NCBI RefSeq assembly: GCF_019279795.1
Contig: NC_056744.1
Span: forward strand, 1,507,492,196-1,507,556,195
Reading direction: 5' to 3'
Origin: Protopterus annectens
Lineage: Eukaryota > Chordata > Ceratodontiformes > Protopteridae
Length of the DNA: 64,000 bases
Shown: positions 10,620-22,440 of the stretch, in pieces
Layout of the letters: each line of letters opens with the position of its first letter
Numbering within the stretch: the first letter of the stretch is position 1
The notes under the pieces: generated by a model
The model's database searches: none
Told to the model about the DNA's origin: nothing
What the model saw: only the letters and a program-made list of their open reading frames with translations
Translations under genes and position numbers: made by a program

Positions 10620-11600
10620 ACCTGTAATGTCTATGGAGGGGGGTTGTCTTTTGAGCCCTGCTTACAAAAGGCACTATGGTGGTAGCAAGAGCCTTAGCCA
10701 GCATCCGAAAGTCCAAGGGTGACAGGTGCAAGCTGTCCATAGTGAAGCTACGTGGCATGTCGAGCATGTCACCACAGGCTGACAGACACTGGATCCCTTA
10801 TGAATGGCACCAATATGTTAGCCAACTGTTAAACATGATATGTTTGTCTGTATACTGTGACATCATAATTGGTGAGTGTAAGAACTAGACAAGGTCAGGG
10901 TCATACTGGCCTGGGCTACATGATCAGAGTGTTCCTCTATGTATCATGTCATGTGGTCCAGGGAGTAACATCTGTGGTTTTACACACCAGCATGGACAAT
11001 GATGATGCCAGTCCTGTACTTGCTTTGAAGTGACCTGAGTGCATGTGTCATGTGGTGGATCCTGGCACCCGACAGACAGGTCAAAGTGACTATTCCCTTG
11101 TTTGGCCTGGTAAGTGGGATGTCAGTGTGTCTGACAATGTGTCACCTATTACAAATGTATTAGGTGTGTTGTTTAGCCCGAAGGGCAGTGACTGCGTGGC
11201 ACACTGACATTGTGAACTATGTGATATGTGGGTATTGTAGTGGGGTAGCAGTTGTGTGTGTGCCTGCTTTGGAGGTCGCTGCTGCTTAGGCAGAGTTCAT
11301 TTAGAGCCTCCGAGTATGTTTATGTGTGATAATGTGGTTTGATTGCTGTCGCTATAGGTTTATGTGAGACTGATATGTGGTGTGTGTGGTTACCTTCACC
11401 ACCTGATAGACTGTGCCAGTCATGGGTCGAGAGAGTTCAGCCCCCTGTATGTCTATATAGGTGCAACTCTCACATATATCTGAGTTTGTTGGGAGGAGGA
11501 GAGGGTTGTCTGTGTACATGAGGCAGATGTGACATTGTGTCAACATCACAATATTCACCAGCTGGACTGGAGAGTACACACAAAACTGACCCCTGGACAT
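10620..11600 (-). pseudogene. LINE ORF1 with esterase-like domain
   Basis: The 5' part (11600-11352) has TQCHICLMYTDNPLL and a second Cys pair, a zinc-finger-like pattern. Downstream, GDTLSDTLTSHLP corresponds to the GDS block of SGNH esterases, and MDSLHLSPLD corresponds to the closing DxLH block with catalytic Asp and His. In Giant-2 these read GDSVVRHTDIPLTRL and DGLHLSPLA, closer to the functional form. ORF1 esterases are known in CR1-like LINEs. This copy has lost the nucleophile Ser (GDT) and carries frameshifts. Confidence 0.7.
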
Positions 11601-11660
11601 GCCAGGATATTATGACATACTCCATAGCCTGATCACAAAGGATCAGTAGGGTGTTAAGTG

Positions 11661-12039
11661 TTTAAAGAGTATAACAGGGATTAGTACTCAGGTTTGTTGG
11701 TGTTTTGTAAAGAGTAGCTGAGAAGGAGTCCAGACTGAATCATGACACCTCCTTCAGCTATGTCATAAATAGCAATGTACACCCATATATGTTCTGAGTC
11801 AGGGCCAACTGCACCTGACTGACAATTCTGACATCCTGTCAGACAGGCCCATATATACATACCCACCTCCCACTGACGATAGTCCATATCATCATACCAG
11901 GAGATATCACATATAGAATAGCTGAACAGCTCCCCCCAATGCCAAAAGCATGGCAGCAAGTGGAATACATTGTTTCCCAATATGTGTCATGCATAAACTG
12001 CAGAACAAACAGACCCTGCACCTGAACAGTCAGTTGAGC
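11661..12039. other. Spacer between LINE segments
   Basis: No gene or repeat is recognised here. The interval is conserved in Giant-2 (38700-39130). Confidence 0.4.
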
Positions 12040-12560
12040 CTCACCCTCTCCACAAAATCTGGAACCGTTGAATGTGTTACAGCAACATATGGCACTCCCC
12101 ACAAGTGTTGGTGTACAACACACCATGGGAAGTATAGTCCAGTAAGCCTATGAAGTCTGATCTGCAAGGCCATGGAGTCCATCATGATTGAAGTCATAAA
12201 CAGAGCTATTGGAAGCTGACAAACACACAACCCTACCAGCTGTGGTATGTTCATGTGTGGATCATGGTTCCCAGACATGCTAGACTGTTTGCAAGGCAGC
12301 CACCCAGGACATACATCACTGAACAGAGCTACACATGTCTCACATAGACTTTGAATAGCCCTTTATCAACATCCCAGACATATGTAGTATCCACAAAACC
12401 AACAAGCTGTGCATAAATATTTGTTGACATATGAAGGAATGTCAATGTGTCCACAGATAGATTATATAAGGTAAGAATTATGAGGTCCTGTTCAAGCTGT
12501 TGACACCTGCCGACCCACATGGATCATTCTTGGAATTGCATAAAACAAAGTGTACGCACA
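12040..12560 (+). pseudogene. Plus-strand LINE RT fragment inside Giant-1
   Basis: The plus strand shows KYSPVSL then SLICKAMESIMIEVINRAI, the RPISLTS..CK..E..I block of CR1-like RT, followed by a degenerate YIDFEKAFD-like block. In the matching part of Giant-2 the AVPHGAVLG piece corresponds to GVPQGSVLG. It is related to, but oriented opposite to, the embedded LINE. The limits are approximate. Confidence 0.65.
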
Positions 12561-12564
12561 TTAC

Positions 12565-13650
12565 CATGTCCAGTGTGATGACGTCAGCATCCTACAAATA
12601 TAGCAGGAGAAGAAAAAACACCCAGTAAAGCATATAGTGCACCGTGTTAATGCATATCTCTCTAATATCATAACATAGTTAGGTAGGGGTTTGAATCCTG
12701 CAAAAGCTGACAGTGTGTATGTGTCTGTGTATGTGTGTGATTTCCTTTGAGAGGAGTGCCCTTTTTGGAGACTGGGAAACACATTAAAAGAGGTACATTC
12801 CTCTTTGGAAATTCTGATGATGTCACCATCCTACAAATACAGCAGGAGAAGAAAAAACATTGAGTAAAGCATATAGTGCATCATGTTAATGCGTACTTCT
12901 CTAGTATTATAACATAGCTAGATTGGGGTTTGAATCCTGCAAGCACTGACAGTGCATGTATGTGTTTGGTTTCCTTTGAGAGGAGTTCCCTTTTTGGAGC
13001 GTGGGAAAACACATTAAAAGAGGTACATTCCTCTTTGGAAAGTCTGATGATGTCACCATCCTACCAATGTAGCAGGAGAAGAGACACCAACCAGTAAAGC
13101 ATTTAGAGCACCGTGTTAATGCGAATCTCTCTAGTATCATTGCATAACTAGGTAGGGGTTTGAATCCTGCAAATGATGACAGTGAGTATGTGTGTGATTT
13201 CCTTTGAAAGGAGTGCCCTTTTTGGAGACTGGGAGAACACATTAAAAGAGGTACATTCCTCTCTGGAAAGTCTGATGATGTCACCATCCTACAAATGTAG
13301 CAGGAGAAGAGAAACCACCCAGTAAAGCATTTCGAGTGCTGTGTTAATGCGTATTTCTCTAGTATCATAACTTAGTTAGATAGGGGTTTGAATCTTGTGA
13401 ATGCTGACAGTAGGTGTGTGTATGTGTGCAATTTCCTTTGAGAGGATTGCCCTTTTTGGAGACTTGGAAAACACATTAAAAGAGGTACATTCCTCTTTGG
13501 AAAGTCTGATGATGTCAGCATCCTACAAATGTAGCAGGAGAAGAGAAACCACCCAATAAAGCATATAGTGTGCTGTGTTAATGCATATCTCTTTAGTATC
13601 ATAACATAGTTTAGTAGGTGCTTGAATCCTGCAATTGCTGAGTGAGTGTG
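12565..13650. repeat. ~232-bp tandem array, about 4.6 units
   Basis: Units begin with GATGATGTCACCATCCTAC near 12579, 12814, 13044, 13271 and 13507, giving a period of 227-237 bases. Each unit contains a GGTTTGAATCCTGC motif resembling a pol III B box and an AGAGGTACATTCCTCT dyad. Giant-2 has fewer than two units (39655-40045), so the array has expanded here or contracted there. Confidence 0.85.
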
Positions 13651-15216
13651 TGTGTGACACTGCTGGTCAATGCAGTGTGGGTTTTGATTTTACTATGGTA
13701 TGACATATCATGATTAAAATAGTATTGCACACATCAAGTATCTGCGTGGCAAATAAATATGTGTACATGTTTCCTCAATCAGTACATATGTGTGAAGCCT
13801 GCATACTACATGAATACATTTGTTTCCTTTGACAGATTGTGCCGCTGCTTCTCAGATCGTAGGTCACATATGTATGTATGTGACAAGGCCATCCACTGTC
13901 ATGATCTATGGCCAAGGTCATCTGTGCCACACACACCCATGACAGTTACTATAGAGTAGTGTGAGTGAGGGAATATGCCTGGGTATATGTCAGACATGTT
14001 CATACACAACAACGACTGGCAATAATGGACAGTCTTTATAGGTGTACAACAGCCTTGTGGATATGCATTCAGGCCTCTAATGTCTTATGTGATACACCGA
14101 GGGACTCCACAATACCTATGGATATGTGGATACCAAGGGACACATGACATAACACGTGGCTGTATGTACACATTGGTACCCAGCATACATGTTGAGGGCT
14201 ACCACCTATGTGGTACTGTCGGGATAGTATATATAGTAAATGTGGATGACTATGACATAGTCGGCTTACTGCTATACAGCATGTATCGGACAATAGGTAT
14301 CTGTCTGTATGATACCATTGTGTAGGATATGCGTCCCATCCAGGGAATGCATTGTAGGCCAATGCATGCATTTCCAGATGTGGATGGACATATCCCTAGT
14401 GTGTTTGCATGTACCTAAGGGGGCTATATGCCAAACAGGTGTGGTCCCAGGAATTTGTGGCGGCCAATACCACTGGTTACTGTTATAGTATAGTACCGGA
14501 AGGATCCAACTGTTACTGAGTTCCCTATGACTGTGTGTCATTTTTCAGGACATCATCTAATGATTGCTTATAGTCATGCTGCTGAGGTTGTGTATACTAC
14601 CAGACTGAAAATCATTGACAGATATTAACAGTATCACCCACAGCATAGTGTCAACCCATGTCATACACACATGTATACCCATGTTAGTACATATCTGTAG
14701 TAGAATGCATACTGGCCATCGAAAGATACTATGAGATGTTAACAATGTGTACAACAGGGTATGTCACACGTCCCATGTGTCCACTATGCACGTACATGCA
14801 GACAGTGTGCACCCACCATCTTCACAGATATACACTTGCTAATCTGTACTGCACACATCACACACGTACTGTCCATTCACTAACACATGCTGGCAACACA
14901 TTACACTTCAACCAAGTGGCACATGGGTGGACAATATATACTCAGACCTAACAGTGGTGTAAACAATGCTACATTGACAATCAGAGCTTTGATGCATAAT
15001 GCCTGCTCAGACATACCTGCAAGGATATCATTACACTTTCCTGTTGACAACTTGCTAATATTGCTACACTGCTATAATGTCACCCTGTGCATCAGCACCA
15101 TGTTAGCCTGTTCCTGCATCAATGTTACAGATGACAGGAGGTGGCACAGGTGTCATCATATGCACAGGGTGTGTTGTTGGTTTGCCAAAGCCTGACATTG
15201 ACCCAACCAATTGACA

Positions 15217-15286
<70 letters not shown>

Positions 15287-15746
15287 TGAGGGACAACAGT
15301 ACAGCATGGGCCAATGTTGATGTAATGTGTGTGTGTATGTGTGAGCCCTAGTTGTTTGGTTAATGTGTGTGTGTCTGCATGCACACAGCTCCACCATGTG
15401 GCTGCCATATACGGCAGGTTGTGGGACAGCCACAGACTGCACCTGCTAGGCTGTACAGATCACTGTCTTCGACCATGGACACAGTACCTGTGCCTGGCAG
15501 GGGTGCTATGGACAGTATTGGGTACCAACCCTGACTGGGTACTGTTATCAGAGGCAGAGGTATGATGACTGGACCCATGTCCCTGCTGGGACTGGCCAGA
15601 GCCACGTGCACGTGGTCTACTATGACGGTCAATGGACAGGCCAGCCCAGCATTGCTGGGGCTGGTACTGCCACTATGGGAGCAGCTGTGAACTGTGGGCC
15701 ATCCGCAATGACTGCCAGCTATTGCTGTTGCTGGCATGCGTCCACG
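13651..15746. other. Segment of Giant-1 missing from Giant-2
   Basis: I recognise no gene in this stretch apart from a (GT)n run at 15220-15282. Giant-2 lacks everything from here to about 15960, including the end of the adjoining exon. Confidence 0.6.
15220..15282. repeat. (GT)n microsatellite
   Basis: Uninterrupted TG dinucleotides over about 62 bases. Confidence 0.95.
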
Positions 15747-16366
15747 TCAACGTCTCAACTGTCCCGCATGGTCCTGGCTCATGGAAAACACATTGTGGAG
15801 GGCATCTAATGTCTCTCCCCAATGTCTATCAATGACCTTGGTGTAATTCTGGATGGCACTGGCAAGGTCACAGATGCTGTCATTGATAGTGGTGTAATGG
15901 GCCCTCTGTGCCCTAAGTCCCTGTCTGGTGTACCGTTCCATATGTGCCTGTGCCTGCATTATAGCCCGGAACATACTGGACGTTGTAAGACCTGTGAGGG
16001 CACGTCTGCCAGGGGCAGTACGACCAGCGGTGCTCCCCCGAGAACCCCTGGACATCCGCCTATGTGGTACCATTCCAGGAATCCGGCTATGGCTGCTGTG
16101 AGGGGATACAAGTGCCATGGGTGCCACACTCTCCTGGTCAATGCCAACTGCATGCTGTTCCTCAGCTAAGGCCATTGGTGATGAGAGATGTATTGATAAT
16201 ATGAGTGTGCGCATAGATGGGGTTGAACGCTGTGTACTGTTGATTGGTGGACCAACGACAGACCCTGTCAAACCTTCCTGTGCCAGAATACATATCTCAT
16301 CATCTCCACTATTTGTGGCAGTGACTTCAAGTTCCCTGCTGCTTTCAGCCACCCCAAACTCAGCAC
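15747..16366 (-). CDS. Myb/SANT gene 1, exon 2 (Giant-1)
   Basis: This is the second coding exon of the NAIF1-like gene. The minus strand has a clear acceptor (TTCCTGTCTTCCTCTCACAG) before 16366, and the frame entering it (one base carried over) is the one left by exon 1, so the joined frame is open to the TGA at 15747-15749. It encodes about 206 residues: an acidic start (NSGDDEICILAQEG), a Ser/Arg-rich middle (PHRRMSRGSRGSTAGRTAPGRR) and a helical C-terminus (AHYTTINDSICDLASAIQNY) that may mediate oligomer formation. Harbinger Myb partners have similar C-terminal helices. Giant-2 has lost the C-terminal part of this exon. Confidence 0.7.
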
Positions 16367-16409
16367 CTGTGAGAGGAAGACAGGAAACACACTTTACAGT
16401 CTGCACATG

Positions 16410-16685
16410 ATGTTAGTACACATGCACACATGCACACATGCACACATGAACACATGAACACATGCACACATGAACACATGAACACTTGAACACATGAACA
16501 CATGCACACATGAACACATGCACACATGCACACATGCACACATGAACACATGCAGACATGGACACATGAACACATGAACACATGCACACATGAACACATG
16601 CACACATGCACGGATGCACACATGAACACATGCACACATGCACACATGAACACATGACCGCATGAACACATGCACACATGAACAC
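16410..16685. repeat. 10-bp minisatellite ACACATGMAC in intron
   Basis: About 27 units of ACACATGCAC or ACACATGAAC lie just inside the intron of SANT gene 1, close to the acceptor. Giant-2 has about nine units at 40508-40595. Confidence 0.95.
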
Positions 16686-16689
16686 AAAT

Positions 16690-18374
16690 AAACTGCTCAC
16701 TACATCTCATAAACATGCACACACCAGCAATCCAACACATACTCAATAGTGGGTGAAGGTGGGTGACAGTATCACAAGGCAAACAGTCACCACACACATG
16801 TCAGCATGCAGAATATGTGTTGCACAAGACCGTGCAGTGCAAGTGTAGACACCCCTATTTATTGACAGTATGCATGGCTTTGATGCATGTGTGTAGTTGT
16901 TCAGCGATTGGCTACACCCGAGAACACAATGTGTACATGGACACAACATTGCTGTGCAAGTATTATCAGCTCTGCAATGCCCTGTGCACCATCACTCACA
17001 TGTATACATACCATGGCTGCATGTGTTATCTGTGTGACACATAGATTTCCATGTCTGATTACAGTGTCTGTGTCCATAGCAGATAATAGTGGGCACAGGT
17101 GTAGCACATGTATGCTATGTACACACATGGGATGAGTGGTGCATGTAGACGTGAAGGAATCCCAGTGCTTGACATGGCCATTGTACAGTGGTTATGGTGA
17201 GTGTGGGACATATTGCAGATATGTTGGTGCCAGCCAAGACATGGCATGCTACATGACTGCAACATTAAACACCACACATACCCAATGTGTGTCATGTGAC
17301 CTATACCCCCACTAGCATTCCAGGACATATATGTGACACTTTGTTCAGATGGCGACTGCTGTGCAAATTGTGTATACTGGCATATGTAAGCACACACACA
17401 CACAACATGCTATGCATGTTGTGTATAGGTGCATATGTTTGCACACACACAACACTGAGGTGGAAAGCAATGACTGCTATGAATAGTACTGTGGTCACTG
17501 TAACTGGATGGAGTGTAATACCATGTGCCATCATCATCATGCATCTTGTGGTCACTCATGGCTGCTAATGTGTGACAGACCACCGCCTAGCATGCTGTAC
17601 CTGAACTGCAGTGCCGTGGCTATGTTCACAATTACACTGCCAATTTGTACATGGGTGTGTGAGGTGCCCAATAGGGAGCATTGCCTAACATGACTGTGTT
17701 ATGTGTTGAAGAGTGTTGCACAGCCCCATGATAGGCCTCTACCCCTCAGGTACATCATATGTGTATGTGCATGACATGTGGGATACTGAAGTGTGACCTT
17801 ACAGCAGGTGTGTGATAACGCCATATGTAGCATGTTTTCGTGTACTGCGTATGATAAATGTGCTATGTTGTGTACAGCTGTAGCAACTATGCCTATCCAA
17901 TGTGTAGTATGGTGTTGCCACAACTGTGTCTGATGCTCTGTGTATTGCATGTCATTGAGGCAGCTACTGACATTACTGAGCTGTGCAACATCTTACAGCA
18001 AACATGCACGGCATGCATTATGCGTAGGTGTGTTACGTCTACATGGCCTAACCTCACCTATGACATGCACAATTCATTACCAACATTGCAGTTATACCAC
18101 ACTCACCAGCATGGATTGTCTGCCCTGCTGTCACACCAGAGGGACCTACGAGAATATGAGAGAGGTTGTCAGTGGCCACAACTGTGGCATTGCTACTGTG
18201 GGTATGCTAAACTACAGTAGAACAACAGTCAACAGTCACAGGTGTACAGATAATATTCAAAATATCAGTATTGCACAACACTAGGCAGCACAACTGCTAA
18301 ACACACAGTACACATCTCACGTAGACATAATCTAACCATACAGTTAACTGTAGTCTACAGATAGGGCATGTTAC
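16690..18374. other. Intron of SANT gene 1
   Basis: No coding sequence is recognised. The interval aligns with 40600-42275 in Giant-2. It lies between a matched donor and acceptor on the minus strand. Confidence 0.55.
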
Positions 18375-18786
18375 CTGCTTGCTCCATGTGAACATGTTGG
18401 GTGGCTCCGGCCTCCATGACAACACATGCCAGTGGGAGTTGCTGCTGTTGTCCAGGAGCCACCACACTTAGGAGCACTTCCTCCACTCTGGTGAGGGGGG
18501 GTTGAATGGCCACCCCACCACCTGTGGCAAGCTGTTGTCTTTGGATATCAGACACATGCCGCAGGACAAGTCTAATTAAATCACTGCAGTGATGGCATAC
18601 CTGCTCATATGTTTGGTTATGCATGCCTATGTCATTTACCCGACCAACAAGATCCTGCCACAGTGCAGTCTGCTCCTGCTGGTGCTGGCTGCTTCTGGAA
18701 AACAGCATTGTGTAGTGCTGCACCAGGCTTTGCTGTATCTCCTCTTCCTCCGCTGCTGTGTATGGCGGGTTGCGTTGGTGGGCCAT
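18375..18786 (-). CDS. Myb/SANT gene 1, exon 1 (NAIF1-like DNA-binding domain)
   Basis: The frame starts at ATG 18786 (MAHQRNPPYTAAEEEEIQ). The N-terminal 95 residues form a Myb/SANT-like trihelical domain with the aromatic and Trp positions of the NAIF1/Harbinger partner family: YTMLFSR, ALWQDLVGRVNDIGM, TYEQVCHHCSDLIR and then the LATGGG turn. Such proteins are known to carry the transposase to the nucleus and to transposon ends. The exon ends at a GCAG|GTAACA donor, leaving one base. An acceptor-like ATCTCTTTCAG just before the ATG suggests an upstream 5'UTR exon. The predicted spliced protein is about 343 residues. Giant-2 has the same exon with a one-base G-run insertion. Confidence 0.8.
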
Positions 18787-19715
18787 CTGGCTGAAAGAGA
18801 TATGAACAATATGTGTGAGCGAGTCCTGTGGCATACTTTACACATTTAACCACAGATATCACTTTACTGACATATATACCATTCATTTGTCTGTCTGAGG
18901 ATACACACGTTGAATACCACTTATTGGTTCTCAGGCCACAACTGACTAACAGTGCCTGGCACAAACTATATATCAAACCACTATACAACAGTACCCGGCA
19001 CACTGTTTGTGACACAATGCGCAACCTCGCCACAGGGGTATATATCACGCCAATGCACAAACAGAGATGTCATCCATTGCATATGTGCACAGTTGTTACT
19101 ATAGGTGGCATACTGCTGTAACAGAGTATGTATGTTGCTAGATACACACGTATACCCTGTAACACACATATAATTGCGGCCATGGTACAGGCATAATTAC
19201 ACAGACATCAAACAAACATACAACACACCACTGTATGCCAACACAGATGAGCTTTACCTGTGTACCATACAGTACTGTGTGCCACTACTTACAAACCCTT
19301 ATGCCTGAGTTATGTCCTCTGTGCAGACTATAGGAAACACACAAGACAGTGTTTCCAAGCAATGTGAACACACACCATACTGTGCTGTTTAGGCCTACAG
19401 CTTCAGGTAGTACTACAGTTCATATGGGAGTTGGATTCACCAGCAGAGCCACTCAGTAAGCATACATGTATTGCTTTAGCCAACAATGAGACACCACGGT
19501 TATCAACAAGGAACTACATCACATCGTATGCCATACTACTATGTCTGTCTAACAGTACAATACACATCTTTTGCTGGCCTCACAGCTAGGATAGACACTA
19601 CCATGTCAGATACAACTTCACACTAACCTATCACACCTTTACAGACCTTGCACACATTCAGCGTGACACTTATTCAACCTCACATAGCAGGTATTGCATC
19701 GAGTACATGTGTGAG
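18787..19715. other. 5' flank of SANT gene 1
   Basis: No gene is visible. It probably holds the promoter and untranslated exon of SANT gene 1, but I cannot place a TATA box with confidence. Confidence 0.4.
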
Positions 19716-20480
19716 TGCATAGTGTCATAGGTAGGCAATATGCTATTGGCCCTAGGGCCTACAGCAGCCTAGCCATATGCTACCCTGGCCTTTGACACAC
19801 ATGTACTTTGATTTCACTTGCCCCTGTCAACCAGAACCACAGAGGGGATTCCTGGGGTGTATTACCAATCTCCCAAACAATCATCAGGGGTATTTATGAC
19901 AACTGCTAATGAGGAGCCTTGTTTGCTATTGCTAGGTGGTCTATTCCAGTGTATGGCATATCTCTGGGATAGGTACCTATCCCTCCAGCATGTGCTGTTT
20001 AGTGAGCTGATGAGGTTTAGGGCCCTAGAGCGTGTATCCCGGAGGGATTGTGATATGTTGCCATGGTGGTTGTCACCCAGCTATGGGTCTGACATACCTC
20101 TGTATGTCTGGCAGAGGTCACCTCTGTGTGGCCGGTATGCAATACAGTCTAGATGTGGTTTTGTGAGTCAGTTTGCATAGGGCAACTGTTTGCGGCCAGT
20201 ACGACCCTTTGTGAGGTATGTCTGTGGCCTTTCCGCCTGCTGGAGTTGTCATGTGAGGTACATACCACACAGGGCATTGTGATGAGTAGAGGGGAACACT
20301 GACCTATATTTCCCTAGGCGACACACCTTTTGTGATGACATGTACCACACAGACAGATTACAAGACTAGTGTGGCACTGTCATTATCAAGGGGGAGGCTA
20401 CTGTCCACCTGTGTCCCATGTTCCCTTCTGACCCCTTCAGTGTTAGGCAGGCTACCACCTATGTGGTAGTTACTGGGTAA
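19716..20480 (-). mobile_element. 5'-truncated second copy of the embedded LINE family
   Basis: On the minus strand this matches the 3' part of the embedded LINE. CCCTAGGG with following AGCCTAGCCA, TCCCTCCAGCATGT and the CACCTATGTGGTA word occur in the same order as at 7720-8500. The translation has AHAGGIGTYPRD against HAGGTDSYPRG in the full copy. Coding is broken. It is present at the same place in Giant-2 (43700-44470). Confidence 0.7.
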
Positions 20481-20575
20481 AGTGTTTTGGAATGGGGTAT
20501 GGCACTGCAGTATCAACACTGGTCTTCAGTCCATGCCTTGGTCACCAGGCACCTGTTGCAGTATGTATGACCCCG

Positions 20576-20576
<1 letters not shown>

Positions 20577-20648
<72 letters not shown>

Positions 20649-20650
20649 CT
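20577..20650. repeat. (TC)n(TA)n microsatellite
   Basis: CT repeats run into about 25 TA repeats. The Giant-2 version at 44565-44731 is much longer. Confidence 0.95.
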
Positions 20651-21249
20651 ATACACATACATGTAAACATCCATTGCTGTACATATAGATGCACACATAG
20701 GCACATATACTGCCCACCTTTCATGGTGGGGATATCAATTATGCAACAGTTGTGAGACATACGGTTATGTAGCAATATTGCACAGTGTTGTGCAGAATGC
20801 ATTTTGGTGTCCTCAGGCCATGTAGCTGTAGCAGGCCTCACTGGCTGTAACACAGAAGATCTGACAATTCAGTCCCACAGTGTTTAACCACCACATGACA
20901 TATACCAGCACTGCTTGCTGTTTTCTATGCCACACACTACAACCTACATAGATATGTGCACATAGCAACCTTCAACAACATATATATGTCCACCCTTCTC
21001 TAACAGTTGCAGTATGTCCCTTGTCCTATGCACTTGTGCATATACATATAGATACGTACTGCTGCCACATATGGATGATTCAGAGTATGTAGAGTACTCT
21101 TCAAACACATCAATCGGATGCCAGCAAATACATATCTTTTACATACCTGTATTTCTCACCTCCGTCTGTTGCAACTGTTGACTTTGCTTTTTTTTTTGGT
21201 TTGGGTTTCCTCTGTGTGTTGAGGTTGGTCTTTGTTTTTCGGTGTCCGT

Positions 21250-21340
21250 ATGTTACTGCCTCTTTGTCTTTGTCTCTGTCTCTGTCTGTCTGTCTGTCTC
21301 TCTCACTCTCGCTCTTGCTCTCTCTTTCTCTCTCTCAGTT
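21250..21340. repeat. TCTG/TC-rich low-complexity tract
   Basis: A pyrimidine tract of TCTGTC and CTCT words follows a T-run at about 21190. Giant-2 carries the same tract at 45355-45425. Confidence 0.9.
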
Positions 21341-21496
21341 GCTGCAATGATATTATTGCATGTCTGGACAGCAAGTACAGGCTGCTTTTCTAGGTATCTG
21401 CACATGTGCATGTGATGGCCTCTGCACCAGTTGGTGCCCACCATTTAGTAATTGCATGCAGCCTGCTGTGTGGTAATTGCAGTACTCACTGTGATT

Positions 21497-21713
21497 ACAG
21501 GACACTGCTATAAAATGCTAGGTTAGGTAGGCGTAGCCCTTTCAGTTTGCCTAGGTGGGGCCCATGCTTCTTTGCTGTGGAGACTATTGTCTCAGTCAGA
21601 AGGTTGATATATGTCTCATATCTGAAGCTATGGTTGTTGCCAGTGATATGCATGTTGTACTGAAACCTGACTGTTGCTTCTTCCAGTACACTCTTCTCAG
21701 TGTGTAATTTTAC
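21497..21713 (-). other. Possible coding remnant, unidentified
   Basis: The minus strand is open for about 70 codons (KSVLEEATVRFQYNMHITG, then YETYINLLTETIVSTAKKH) and is followed by a CACA|GTGAGT donor-like site. Giant-2 keeps the frame open too (45586-45800). Differences between the copies are nearly all amino-acid changing, so selection is not supported. I do not recognise the family. Confidence 0.3.
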
Positions 21714-21719
21714 TCACAC

Positions 21720-22440
21720 CTCCAAATGCTAACACAGGATACATGGGAGTATGTACTTTCTTTTCAAATTAGAGAATTAACTGCCATACAAAAGTAGTTA
21801 ATGCAATGTATTCCTATGGCTTTTCTATTTTCCCTTTACATTCCCCCATTGTAATGCATGATATATTTCTTACAGCACCAGGTTTTTGTATATCTGCTGT
21901 GGCTTAGTGGTACTTCATGCAGTCTAGTGTGTCTGGGGTTCAAGACTAACGGAGGTGTTTTATTTTGCTGCTGAGCAGAACAGGGGCCCTGCCATATACA
22001 GTGACTAAGGCACTTTTAAGCTGTTGTAAGCGGGTTTGCAGGGGTTTGTGTGACACTTAGCAATACTAAGCTAAGCGCACACATGTGCACACTGGTACAA
22101 AACCACTAACTACTGTTTACAAGTGCTTACTCCCGCTAACCCCCGCGCTAATTTCTTTTAGAGAAAAGTAAATGGGGAGATAGGAATGTGGTGATAAAGG
22201 GGACACAAAGAGGGGGAGACAGTAGGGAAACCAGATCGGGATGTACAGGATGGGTGTGGGAAAGCTCCATAGCTGCCCATTTCTTTACCAGCAACAGTTG
22301 TGCATGTGCAATACATTAGGAGTGAAATTTGAAACCTTCCACCCCTGAGAGAGGGGTGAGGACAACAAAGTATGTTGTACTACCAATTATGAATATCAGG
22401 CACATGCACTGTTTGTGAACTTCTATACTGTCATTAATAC
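21720..22440. repeat. Internal module A (tRNA-like + GCTTAGC arm)
   Basis: This segment is repeated at 23430-24010. It holds a pol III-like segment at 21900-21947 (TGGCTTAGTGG and GGTTCAAGACT), then GCAGAACAGGGGCCCTGCCAT, a CTTAGC/GCTAAGC dyad with CACACATGTGCACAC, a CTAATTTCTTTTA end and a pyrimidine-rich CCACCCCTGAGAGAGGGGTG dyad. Both copies are also present in Giant-2. Confidence 0.8.
21898..21952 (+). other. tRNA-like segment (module A)
   Basis: A box TGGCTTAGTGG at 21900-21910 and B box GGTTCAAGACT at 21937-21947. No full cloverleaf folds. Confidence 0.5.

Larger units (their letters stand above)
7690..11660 (-). mobile_element. Embedded CR1-superfamily LINE in Giant-1
   Basis: A roughly 4-kb minus-strand non-LTR retrotransposon has two coding regions: ORF1 with a Cys-x2-Cys segment and an SGNH-esterase-like region, and ORF2 with endonuclease and reverse transcriptase. 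It occupies the same place and orientation in Giant-2 (34760-38700), so it was present in their common ancestor, either as an old insertion or as resident cargo. The 3' end is placed where similarity with the second LINE fragment at 19716 begins. The 5' end is approximate. Confidence 0.8.

Noticed and set aside
12907-13368. 153-codon minus-strand open frame
   Set aside because: It is produced by reading through the 232-bp tandem array.
16410-16685. Possible CRISPR-like array
   Set aside because: Units are 10 bp with no spacers and the host is a vertebrate.
16360-16797. Cys/His/Val-rich open frames in several phases
   Set aside because: These are translations of the 10-bp ACACATG minisatellite.
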